NCBI GenBank assembly: GCA_964036045.1
Contig: OZ038400.1
Span: 14,691,079 to 14,755,078 of the forward strand
Origin: Eutreptiella sp. 'Long Island Sound 2002'
Taxonomy: Eukaryota > Euglenozoa > Euglenophyceae > Eutreptiales > Eutreptiaceae
Direction of reading: 5' to 3'
DNA: 64,000 nt
Part shown: piece by piece, positions 23,457 to 33,855 of the stretch
Layout: every line of letters starts with the position of its first letter
Position numbering within the stretch: position 1 is the stretch's first letter
Notes under the pieces: model-generated
The model's input: only the letters and a program-made list of their open reading frames with translations
Databases searched by the model: none
Told to the model about the DNA's origin: nothing
Made by a program: the position numbers and the translations under genes

Positions 23457-23492
23457 GGGAGCCACGAAAATCGCCCCTCCCCAGGCGATTTC
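23454..23492 (+). promoter_or_regulatory. Gag-Pol UAG junction with possible readthrough structure
   Basis: The in-frame UAG is followed by GGGAGCCACG and then a stem AAATCGCC (23468-23475) / GGCGATTT (23484-23491). The 8-nt loop CCTCCCCA contains CTCCC, complementary to the GGGAG directly after the stop, so an H-type pseudoknot can form. The block is identical in element C (56048-56086). Spacing of about 10 nt between stop and stem resembles the gammaretroviral readthrough arrangement. Function is inferred. Confidence 0.55.
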
Positions 23493-26400
23493 AGGCATGA
23501 TCCCCAGATTCCTTCTCGACCACTACTTGATGTAGGGTCGCTTGTCTCCTCTCCCCTGGATCCGGCAGCGGATCCTTCTGTGGTAGTGGACGAGGTTGGT
23601 GTACAGTCCAAGCACAGGGCCCGTCAGTTTGTCACAAAGATGTGGGTCTCTGATCGCAAGGGCAATTTCCACCTCGCCACTTGTTTGTGTGACAATGGAT
23701 CAGAGGCAAATCTCCAATCCAATTCCTTTTTGCCTGACGACTGCGTGTTTGATTCGCCTCTTCCTGTTACCCTCGAGGGAGTTTCTGGACATTCTCTCGC
23801 AGGTGGGCAACGCGGTTGTTATATATCAACTCATTTGGTCGCTCAAGACCTTTGGGAAGAAGGCAATGTGGAGGAAGTTATCCTTAAGGATGACTACTTC
23901 TATCGTGCCGACATAAAGTATGACCTTTACTTGGGCCATCCTTGGCTTCGCAAGAACAGGGTGGCGCCCGTAGGTCATCGGCGTTGTTTTTTGCTGGAGT
24001 CAGGTCCCTTGGAGCGTCCTGAATTTCGTTTTTTGCACGCAGGGTTGAAAAGTGCAGAAGAATTTTTGAAGCAAAAGGTTACACCAAAATTTGGCGAGGA
24101 TGTCACCATTGCAGAGGTGAACGGGAGTGCTGATTACTCCCGAGAGTTAGAATGTCTTCGTAGGGACTCCCAGCCACGACGCCCTTCGCGCTGGCACTCT
24201 CCATCCTACAGACTTGTCGACAAATGGCGCGATACAATTTGTGAATATTTTTATGAACACCATTCTTTTTGGCCACAGTATGATGCCTTTGCTAACCGCG
24301 AGAACAAGCGTTTTGACAAGCACTTTCGGGACGCTTGGACCCATAAATGGGACAAGAAGTTATGGATTAATCCTCCGTTTCACTTAATCCAGCAGGTCAT
24401 CCACAAAATCAAGCAAGATAAAACCCAGGCGATTTTAGTTGTGCCCTTGTGGGACGACAAGCCTTGGTTTCAGGAATTGCAAGACATTTGTGTAGATTAC
24501 ATCGAACTTCCCAGGAAGATTAAGCTGTATGCCAGGGACGACACAGGTCCCCTGCCACAGCGGCCCTGGAGTTCGCTTGCATTCCTGGTGGATCGAAAGC
24601 TTTCTGACTCTGATTCTGCTGATTCTAGTACTGATTCCTGTGTTGGATCTGAATCTGAGGTTGAGCGAGGTACTGATGATGAATCTATTTCTTCTGATTT
24701 TCTGTCCGTCAGATGCCCAAGGTGATCCAACGTCAAATGGATCCGCCTCGTCTCCCTCTTCCCCAATACGATCTACATCCAAAAGAATCTTCAGTGCACA
24801 GGCGAAGAAAAATTTTAAATCGCGCCGCAAATTCAGAGTTTTTTATGAAAAACCCCGTGTGGAAGCTTTCATAGATCCTTTCGAGGAGCTGGATCACGAA
24901 GAGAATCTCTGGAATGTCGACACTCGACCCACCTATCTTCAAGAGGCAGTTGATACGGACCTTTTTAGGGACATCCGTAAGAAGATTCTTCCTGCCAAGG
25001 CCGAAGAAATCGCCAAAGTTTTTTCGACAGTAATTCCTGGCGATCAGGTGGACACTGAGTTGTGTTCCAAGTCAAGAGAAAAGATTTTTGAGGAACGGTG
25101 GGACACAACCCTTTCGGGGAAATTGATCAAAGACCCCCCTGTCCGTGGGCAGTTCGGTGAAGCCTTCATCGAGCTTCGTGAAGGTTACAAGGCGAAGAAA
25201 CAGCGTCCTTATGAGAACCATGGACACAAACATGAGATACTCAGAAAAATAATCGAGAGAAATCTCAGGGAATTTGGTTGGCTTGAGGGTTGTATGACCA
25301 GCGAATGGTGCTGTGCACCCTTCACAGTCCCGAAGCCGCCGCCTGCAGACCAGAACACTATTGATGGTTGGCGAATGGTTGTTGATTTTCGCAACCTCAA
25401 CGCCGAAAGCAAGGCGGATTCACACCCCCTGCCCCTCATTGAGGAGGAAATCGCCAAGAGGGCAAGAGGTCGTTTGTTTTCTGTGCTGGATCTCCGTCAC
25501 GGCTTTCACCAAATGCTGTTGAGGAAGGACAGCCGACCTCTCACCTGTATGTGCACGCCATATGGCCCAGTCCAGTGGACGGTCATGCCCATGGGCCTGA
25601 AGAACGCCCCTTCGTTTTTTCAAAGAATGATGGAGGATGTGCTTTTTACAGCTCATCCTGAGCTTTGTGCCTTCGTGAGTGTGTACATAGATGACATAAT
25701 CATCGCGACAGAGGGGGAGGGACTGACCGAAGCCGAGCTGGTGGCCCTAGATGAAAAGCAGCTGAACCAGGTTTTGGACATTCTTGACGCCAATCAGCTG
25801 ATTTGTGGGCCAAAGAAGGGAAAAGTATTTTTAAAATCAGTCGAATTTTGTGGGTCTCTCCTTGAGAATGGCACCCGACGACCCAGTCCAGGGAAGCTCG
25901 TCGCTATTCAGAAGTGGAAGCGCCCTGAGACAATCACGGAATTGAGAGGATTCCTGGGTTGTTGCAATTTTTACCACACTTTTGTGCCGAATTATGCCAA
26001 ATTTGCTGCCCCCCTCACTGAATCATTGAAGGTAGGGAGAGATGCGGGCAAGGCAGGTTCAAAGGTTCGTGTCAAGTGGACTGACGAGTGCGAGGAGGCC
26101 TTCCATCACTTGAAGGCGGCCCTCTGCGAAGTCGCCACGTTGCATGTGCCGAAATTTGATCGACCCTTCTACATAAGAACCGACGCTTCTAGGTACGCGA
26201 TCGGAGGTGTCCTTGAACAGGTTGATGAAGCCACAGGTGATCATTACCCTCTTGCATTTTGGTCTCGGAAGCTAGCCCCACGCCAAATGCAATGGTCGCC
26301 GCGTGAGCAAGAAACCTACGCCATAATCTGTGCTTTGAAAAAGTACCAATCGTGGGTTGGCACCAATTGAGTCGAGGTCCTGACGGATCATCAATCTCTG

Positions 26401-28547
26401 GAGTATTGGGCCACCGAACACATTGATACTGTCGCGAGCCCAGCTGGTCGACGGGCCAGATGGCACGAATTTCTCAGTCTGGAAAACACAACACGGTAGC
26501 GGATGCTCTGAGCCGATGGGCTTACCCCGCTTCAGAGGGGCTGCAAAGTACCAACATCCATGGTACGGAGCAGGACCGCCACGTCGTAATCGAGTGGGAT
26601 CAGGAAGAAAAAAAGCTCATTCGACGTGAATGCATGCAATGCACTGTTAAACAGCACGCATGCCCGTGTCACGACATCACGGCCTTCTCAGATCCGGCGC
26701 ATGCCCATGAGATCGTCACCAAATCACTGAAAGTCGTGGAGAAAGTCACCGATCCCTCCTCAGGGAGTGTGAAACGGTTTGACTATACCCAACGTGTAAG
26801 TGGATTTCGGTTGATCCAGGACATTAAGCGTCGCGATCCGGCCAAAACTCCACCCCTGCCGAAAGATTCTCTTATCATCCGTGACTGGACGAACGATTAT
26901 GTTCGTGATTCCATGTTTAAAGAGGTCTTTGAGAATCTCAAATCCAAAGATGCTCACAAGGATGGAATTTTTTCTGAATATTCATTGGATGGGGGGAAGC
27001 TGTGGATGGAGGGTAAATTGTGCGTATCAGACGCCCTGGCCCCCCGAGTGTTAAACTGGTGGCACAAATGGGAGTCCCCCCACGCACATGGCCGTAGATT
27101 ATGGTCGATGATTAAACATAGGTTGTTTGGCTCAAGGCTATATACTCATTGCATGAAAGTAGCCGCCGGATGTGCCCAATGTGCTGTCGCGACGCCACCC
27201 AGCGCGAAGAAGCACGGCCATCTGAGGCCACACCCTATTCCGGAGCGCCTCTTTAACAGAGTCACCAGTGATTTTTTCCATCTTGGTGAACTCGAAGACG
27301 AAGAGTGCCATTGGACCAACAAAAGGGTCAATGGAGTGCTCCTTATTCAGTGCCGTCATTCCGGCTATATTCAGGTGTTACCTTGTAACATCGAGTCGAT
27401 GACTGGCAAGGCTGCCGCCAAATGGTGCGCGCAGACCTGGATGGGAGGTTGGGACGTCCCATCCGAGGTGGTTACGGACTCAGGCAAAGAGTACACCTCC
27501 GAATGGTGGAAGGAATTATGGGCTCGCCTTGGAATCCACCACCGCTCTATTATAAATATGCTTCGTAAGGAGCTCGCGAGTGAAAAGGATTTCCATTGGC
27601 TTGAAGTTCTCTTCGCATTGCTTCGCCGTTACCACAACACGCCTTTGTACCATGGCCTTTCTCCAAATGAAATTGTCTTTGGACGAAAGAAGTGTTGGTG
27701 GAACATGCCGTTGAATAATCCTCGCCCTTGTAAAGATGCTTCGTTGTTTTTGGACGACGTCCAACGAGCAGATAAAACTGTCTCGAAATTAATCGATAAG
27801 CATTAAGCTGACTGGCTTTGGGTCCAGAATCAAGGCCGAAAAAACCCCCACAATTTTGAAGTCGATGATCGAGTTTGGCTTCGAAAATCCGAAACCACCC
27901 TGGACGGAGATGATAAGCTTCTTCCCTTGTGGGAGGGGCCATTCGCTGTTACAGCGCGTCTAGGTGAGAACAGGTGGAGGATCCGTGTGGATGTCAGCAG
28001 GGAAATTGACGTTTCGGGCGATCGCCTCAAGAGAGATATCCCCTCCCCCAAGGATCGGGTTAAACCCCTTTTTTGGACTTCGAAATTTTTGTCAGATCGG
28101 GTCATCGAAGGGGGGAAGTACGAACTCAAGAGGATTGTAGAGGCAAGACGTGACGGAAAGGGCGAATGGGAATTTCTATGTGAGTGGAGGGGCTTTGATT
28201 CCAGTCACAACAACTGGGAACCAGCCCATTCTTTTGTCCATGGGTACACCAAGGGGTTCATCGACTTCCTCAAGAAGCACCCCGAAATTGGCGTACTCCT
28301 GACAGACTGTCTGTCGAAACCAGACAGACAGGTGGAGAATCGTGTGAATCGAGATCCAGCCTTTTACGGCCCTCAGCAGCCACATTCCAGGGCTGATCCG
28401 TCGATCCCCCCTCCTGCGGTCAGGCCAGCCCAGGAACCAAATGAGGACCAAGCTTCGAGTTCGGCCGCTGATTTGCAGCGCCCAAGCCGTACGAGGGCCC
28501 TACCAGACAGGTTGGTGGTCACATGTATTCGTGCTTGGCCGAATTGA
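23457..28547 (+). pseudogene. Element A pol (PR, Dam-like, RT, RNase H, IN, chromodomain)
   Basis: Open after the UAG: protease-like region with CDNGSE at 23688-23705, where DTG would be usual; Dam-like region with NPPF at 24369-24380; acidic linker with a frame change near 24700. Reverse transcriptase has YIDD at 25684-25695, followed by RNase H (IRTDAS). Lesions: UGA at 26368-26370, a short deletion with frame change near 26470 (the FDL...YIPG stretch is gone), UAA at 27804-27806. The integrase has its Cys pair (CAQC) and first two Asp regions (SDFF, VTDSGKEY), but the segment with the catalytic Glu is missing near 27555. A chromodomain (YELKRIVEAR...CEWRGF...NNWEP) lies at about 28119-28290. 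Confidence 0.85.
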
Positions 28548-30218
28548 GGGAGATCCGTCGTGACTTGAGTCGCCGACGCCATAATCTGGGTAACAGTCGT
28601 CTAGTCCAGGGCGTCATGGCACTCGTCGCTAGGGCTCAAGGGTGTAGGTTCGAAACCCTTGCATGTCCAACTCCTACAAAAGCTCCAGCCTCGCCCCGTC
28701 GACCACTTATTCCTATGTGAGTGTTCTGACGACTTGAAAAAACCACATTCTGCTCAATCCACTGTTCATTCTTCCTGATTACGTGATGATGTGGAGAACT
28801 GCGAATGTTTGATAATTTGACGTCAATCAACTTTTCTTTGGTCTCCGTTCGGCAGACAAGGCGTAGATACGCTGCCGAAAGCCACGGAGTGTGCTGCTGT
28901 GTTCAGAAAAAACCAAACTCAGGCTTAATTCAGGCTGATTCGGGGTAATCTTGTCTCTGTTGGTCTGTGCATCTTTGGAATTTGGCTACTCGTGCAGATG
29001 GAAGCAAATGTACATAGTAAAAACGCCGGCCGGCGACATTCACCCCTACAGGCACCCCCTGTAGTACTGGCTGCACCAGATGCGACGCCAGGAACTCAGA
29101 TCTTACCTTCATTTGCCCGGATGCTGAAGCTAAAGTCCAGATTCAGATCCAGATTCCTTGAATTTACCTTGAATTCCTCAGGTTTGTCCATCATTCTGCC
29201 ACTGTTGCACAAAACCCAGACGTCAATTGTTCAGACAACCTTCACATAGGAGCTCTAGGGACTTCTAACAGCAACCTCTGAAGTCCGTAAGCTTCGTTGT
29301 ATTTTTGGCACACGCCAATGTGAGCTCAATCCGACCTGAAACTGTCGAAAATGGTGAATCCATTGTCTTGTGGGACTCAATCCAAAGATGGCCCTTTTCC
29401 AAGTCAATTGACACCACCGCCACTGTAAATAAAGGACTATTCGGTGTCTCTCAGTTATATACTGTCAGTAAAGCGCCTTCAGCGAACCTTCGGCGCGTTA
29501 CATGCCAAGGATCCAGGGCCATCATGTCCCATCATGATGCATCATCACATGATTCACATTTTGATGGAATCTGTTGGATGCTCGCGAACCAACGTGCCGG
29601 AAAGCACAATTGAGCTGAATAAACGACAATATATATTCACTCTAGTCTAAACGAAAGTGTTAGTAGTTTCAGTTCTAGACATGCCGCTTCATTTCACCTT
29701 CATCTCCTTCATCTCTGCTCAAAATGAATCTCAATCTTGCTGAATCTTGTGATCATCCACTAGATGCGCCAAATCTGAAGCACATGCTGCACTTTTCAGA
29801 ACGAGAAAAGCGGGACTAACACGATGTAGAGTACGTGGAGGACACCGTAGCGTGCCCGCGACAGCTAAACTGTGCCAGAGCGCCGAGATGTCACTCCATC
29901 TCTTGATTCCCCCACTCAATCCACCAATAATCTACCTCATTCTCAACCAATGCATGGTTTGGTATCGATTCTCGATACGTTTACATGCTTTTTAGCCCTT
30001 AACCTAATTTTTTACTGCCCGGAGGACTGTTCGTCACTCTTCATTCTGTCTCATTTCAGGTTCATCCATCCTGATACAGTGCCAATTCAGCCCAAATCAG
30101 GTCAGATCAAGCAGATTTCGCCCCATCGAGGCTACATCTCTATTTTTTTCTGGGACTTACCCGCACTACGTTCTTCGTTGACGTAGCAACACACCCCAGT
30201 GTGTTTTTGGAGGGGGAG
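28548..30218 (+). other. Element A 3' untranslated region and polypurine tract
   Basis: About 1.67 kb between the end of pol and the right LTR without a credible gene. A GGTTCGAAACC at 28647-28657 matches a Pol III B-box, but the surroundings do not fold convincingly as a tRNA. The region ends in GGAGGGGGAG (30209-30218), which directly abuts the right LTR and fits the plus-strand primer. Confidence 0.6.
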
Positions 30219-30751
30219 TGTAAGTGCGGCTAACCCCCATCTGCTCAGATTTTAGCAGATCTGCCCCAGATTGGCTACATTTTGGTCATTTTCTTTGCTT
30301 CGGCGGAATCGCCGCCTCGCAGCTCAGTTTCAGGATCAGACCTATATCTTTCTGATATGCCGGATCTGATTCCGCGGTCCATTCATCGTAAATCCGTCGC
30401 GGTCCCATCATTTACCTGGAATCGCCAATTGCCGCTGATGCGCGCCCGAAGCCAAATCAGCCAAATATTTTTTCACAATCGGATTTATATAAATCTTTTC
30501 AGACAGATATGGACACTCAGATGTACTTAGGATAATCCGCATCAATTTTCTTCATAGACTGGGATTTTCTGCCGGATAACAATCAGCATGGATCTTGCTT
30601 CCGTTGTTGCTGCTCTCGCCTCCGTTGGTGTCCGCGTATCCGGTTCTACCCCCGACAGCAGCGTTCAGGTCGACTCCTCGCGTGCCTGCCCCACTGGTCT
30701 TGCCGGCCCTGAGCCCTCCGGCACCATCAACGACCCAGGGCAGCACTTTCA
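30219..30751 (+). repeat. 3' LTR of element A
   Basis: 533 bp, about four differences from the left LTR. It carries the same TATA-like element and ATG (30588). Because of the insertion site, the LTR-encoded frame runs on in frame into element B's interrupted coding region. Confidence 0.92.
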
Positions 30752-31608
30752 CGCTAAGGAGAAGGCCAAGACGGAGGCGGAGCTGGCAGCGTTGGAAGCG
30801 CAGAAGGCGCAGCTGCAGCAGGCCCGGGAAGCCGAGGCGGCTCGTGCTCGGGAGGAAGCCGAAGTGCGAGCTGCCGCAGCCACCGCCGCCGCAATGGAGG
30901 AGGCAGAGGCCAAACTCCGCCGCGAGACTCCCCCGGGAGGATCACGTGTGGAGACCCTTCGAAAGCTTTTCGAAGGGGACGCCTCCTCCAGGATGACGCT
31001 GGACGAGGCCGACACGGGCAGCAGTGGGAGCAGTGGCCCCACCGCCCGTCGACGGAGGAAGGGCAAGGGGAAGACCCCCGAGAGGCCGCGGAGGCCAGCG
31101 GGTGGACACCCCCACGACAGTGACCCCTTCTTCACCGCCAGTGACGGGGATGAACCAGGCCGCCGACATCGCCAAGTGGTGGCTTGGACGGGCGGAGGAG
31201 GCGGAGACGTCCCCATGGAACCGGAAGGTGAGGATGAGGATCTCCCTCCTCCCTACCGGAGCTCGGAGCCTTCCGAGACCGAGACGCCCAGGTGGGGCGA
31301 CATGGACGAGGATGACGACATGGACTTCGGCATCACGAGGAAGCGCCCATCCTCGGACCCACCGAGGCGACCCGGCGGAGACCCGGGGGGACCCCCTGGC
31401 GGAGGACCATCAGGAACCCCATGGAGGACGCCCACCGAGTGGACCCCCTGGACCGGGCGGACCCGGCGGAGGCCCTCCTGGAGGACCCCCTGGGGACCCC
31501 GACGACCCACCAGGGAATGGCGACCCGGATACCACCTGGCGGTGGATTGTCTACCTCCGCAGGAGAGTCCAGTTGCTCGAGCTGGAGGTAGACACGGGCA
31601 AGGGCTAG
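30588..31608 (+). pseudogene. Chimeric ORF: LTR leader peptide fused to element B coiled coil
   Basis: From the LTR ATG, 55 codons of the A-family Gag leader run in frame into B's coding region (H-F-H then A-K-E-K-A-K-T-E-A-E-L). The B part begins at 30757. It continues B's coiled coil, then a basic segment, then an acidic and Pro/Gly-rich segment. Around 31400-31450 the B reading path changes frame, after which it reads PGDPDDPPGNG...LLELEVDTGKG and stops at UAG 31606-31608. The LTR TATA element could drive it. Whether it is expressed is unknown. Confidence 0.55.
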
Positions 31609-33852
31609 ATGGCTCGCATCTCCAGAGTCGCCGCGCGCGCGCAGAAGAAGCTGGACATCGCCAGGGCCGAGACCTAGTCGCTGACCAACGTCGTCAGCGG
31701 CCTGCAGCAGAGGCTGGACGCGCTGGAAGCCCGTGGGAGCGTCGGCAGCGACCACCCACCCCTGGAGTCTGGCTCGTCGGACGACGGCTGGGGACCCGGA
31801 CCAGGTCCAGGCAGACCCAACGTCCCCGGCGGAGCCCCCAGGAGTCGCCCAAGCGCCAGTGCTCCCTCTCTCACCGCCCCCTCTCACCACAGCGCGGGCC
31901 GCCGCAACGAGCGCGTGCCGCCCGGCAGTGGCAGTGAGGATTGGCGTGATGAGTGGCTCAGCGCGGAGTACCGCAACCGCCGTGCTCCACCGCGGACACC
32001 GGTACGCCTCCGGCGCCCCGCACCAGCCCCGGAGCCAATCCCAATGGCTGGCGGACGTTATGGTGGACTCAGGGATGAGGTCCCCAGAGGAGACGTGGAG
32101 TGGGATGTCGGTGAAGGTGAGGAGCTGGATCTGGATTTGGAGGAGTTCGACATCAGCCCGCCGCGTGGTGTACGACGGGAGGCCGCTGAACTCAGCCGCC
32201 GGCGCCGTGATGAGGATGCGTACATGGAAAGAGTACGGCGTGAACATTTTGGTTCAGCGTACGTGGAGGAACCACGGCGTAGCCACAGGGATTCCATGGA
32301 GGAGATGGACGTGGCGGCTGTGGGAGTCCGTGGGCGAGGCCGATGGGAACCTCGGTCGACCTCGCGGCCGGCATTCATGGTCTCTAAGGCCGCGGATGCC
32401 GCCGTGTGGGAAGACTTGAAGGACATCAAGCCCCCCATGTACGATGGCAACCCCCTCAACCTCGACCGCTTCTTGGAGAAGCTGGACGATTGGGGGCTGA
32501 CCGTCACTGAAGACCTGCCTCCCGCGGATGCGGAGAGATATGTCTTCAAACGGTTCGGGTACCGCCTGCCGGAAGTGCTCGGTGAGCTATACTTCATGGC
32601 GACCAAGGAGGGGAAAATCAAGACCCTCAAGGAAGCCAAGAAGTGGCTCAACGAGCAGGAGCGGGTGGACGCTCCGCAGGTGGCTGCCAAGCGCTGGAAG
32701 TCCATCAAGCTTGAGCATGATGGACGGGAGATCCGCCTAAGGGACTGGCGTGACTTCCGAGGGAAATACACCCTCTTCCGCCGCAACGTGGAGGATTGGA
32801 ACGAGGGTGACGAGCAGGCTCGCCTGCTCTCCATGCTGCCGGAAGCATGGATCAAGAGGGTCACCAAGGAGGAATCCAAGAGGGCCAAGTCCAACCACAC
32901 GGTCAAGATGATGCTCCCTAAAGAGTATCACTCGAACGTGGTGGCTTGGGCGAAGAAGAACGTGGCCCGGGATGTCAAACGGCACTCCCTGCGGAACGCT
33001 CTTTTCATCACCGTCTCGGGCGATCGCGAGAAGACCGCGATGTGGCGCCTTGACGAGTGTGAGTTGAGCGGCCAGACCATCCGTCTGCAGCCCATCCCGG
33101 CGCGGATGAGCTGTGACGAGATCCTGGAGTGGGTTGGCGAGGAAGTACTCAAGGAGTACCGAAACCTCCACCACACCCGCGGGTGGAGGCCCGGCGACCG
33201 CGACGTCAACTATGTTGGCGAGGGACCTGGCGAAGAAGCTGCCAAGGACCCAGCGGGAGCCGGCGGCGAGGAGACTCTCGTCGACGATGACGACGACGAT
33301 GAGCCCGCCGAAGTGGCCGTTTGTGCCTTTGTGGCTAAGAACCTGAGCGCGGGGAGCAAGCCGGGAAACTGGAAGCCCCTGCAGCAGGGTTGGAGGAAGC
33401 AGGAGAAGAGGGACCCTCGCCGTATTGGCGACCCGCCGCTGTACTTTGGGGAGTTCATACGAGCTCACCCTCAGGGCTGTTTCGTGTGTTATGGGAGGAA
33501 GCGAGGCTTCAACCATGACCACCGAACATGCCCCATCCACAAGGCCGACACGGACGCTTACAAGAAGGCGCACGGGTCGAAGAAGCGTGCGCCCGCGGGT
33601 ATCCGGGAAGCCAAAATGGAGGTCGACAAGGACGAGCTGGCCAAGCTGATGTCGTCGGTGGGGACCGAGTTGGCCAAGGAGATCCAGGAGATCAAGCGGA
33701 ACTGGGTCCCCAGGTCGGACAACAAGAACAAGGAGAACAACCAGAACAAGGACAAGGACAAGAAGCCTACTCGTAGTGAGAGGAGGAAGAAGGGCGTCAA
33801 CGACGTTGAGGCCGAGGAGAACACCCCCTCTTCCACAACCGACGCCCCCTAG
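31609..33852 (+). CDS. Element B gag (capsid and zinc-binding region)
   Basis: After UAG 31606-31608 the frame continues; a second UAG lies at 31674-31676 and from there the frame is open to 33852. The likely start is an ATG after that (32044, M-A-G-G-R-Y). A capsid-like region (KPPMYDGNPLNLDRFLEKL...YFMATKEG...WLNEQ) covers about 32420-32900, followed by an acidic D-rich patch. A Cys/His cluster CFVCYGRKRGFNHDHRTC near 33477-33530 resembles a modified zinc knuckle, and the tail is Lys/Asn-rich. It ends with UAG CGG at 33850, in the same frame as pol. Confidence 0.7.
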
Positions 33853-33855
33853 CGG
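33850..33855 (+). promoter_or_regulatory. In-frame UAG-CGG between gag and pol of element B
   Basis: Gag ends ...GAC GCC CCC UAG CGG AGC CCC, and the pol frame is open directly after the stop, with no other stop up to 38833. A CGG codon 3' of the stop is a known context for leaky termination. No ATG in a good position is needed if readthrough is used, although internal initiation is not excluded. Confidence 0.5.

Larger units (their letters stand above)
20086..30751 (+). mobile_element. Element A: Ty3/Gypsy chromovirus nested in element B
   Basis: Bounded by 533-bp LTRs (TGTAAGTGCGG...CACTTTCA) that differ at about four positions, which means a recent insertion. An initiator-tRNA-Met primer-binding site follows the left LTR, and the polypurine tract GGAGGGGGAG (30209-30218) precedes the right LTR. 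Gag, protease, Dam-like domain, reverse transcriptase, RNase H, integrase and chromodomain occur in that order but are disabled by several lesions, so the copy is not autonomous. It was probably mobilised in trans or broke quickly after insertion. Confidence 0.92.

Noticed and set aside
24200-24600. Retrotransposon-borne cytosine DNA methyltransferase, as reported for some protist Ty3 elements.
   Set aside because: No PC or ENV motifs of C5-methyltransferases are present; the NPPF motif and its context point to the Dam-type adenine methyltransferase fold.
24529-24725. Programmed frameshift between the protease/Dam-like frame and the RT frame in element A.
   Set aside because: Elements B and E have these domains in one frame, no heptanucleotide slippery site with a following structure was evident, and A carries several other indels, so a disabling indel is the simpler reading.
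28600-28680. Possible tRNA gene with B-box GGTTCGAAACC downstream of A pol.
   Set aside because: No consistent D-arm, anticodon arm or acceptor stem could be drawn; only the B-box fits.
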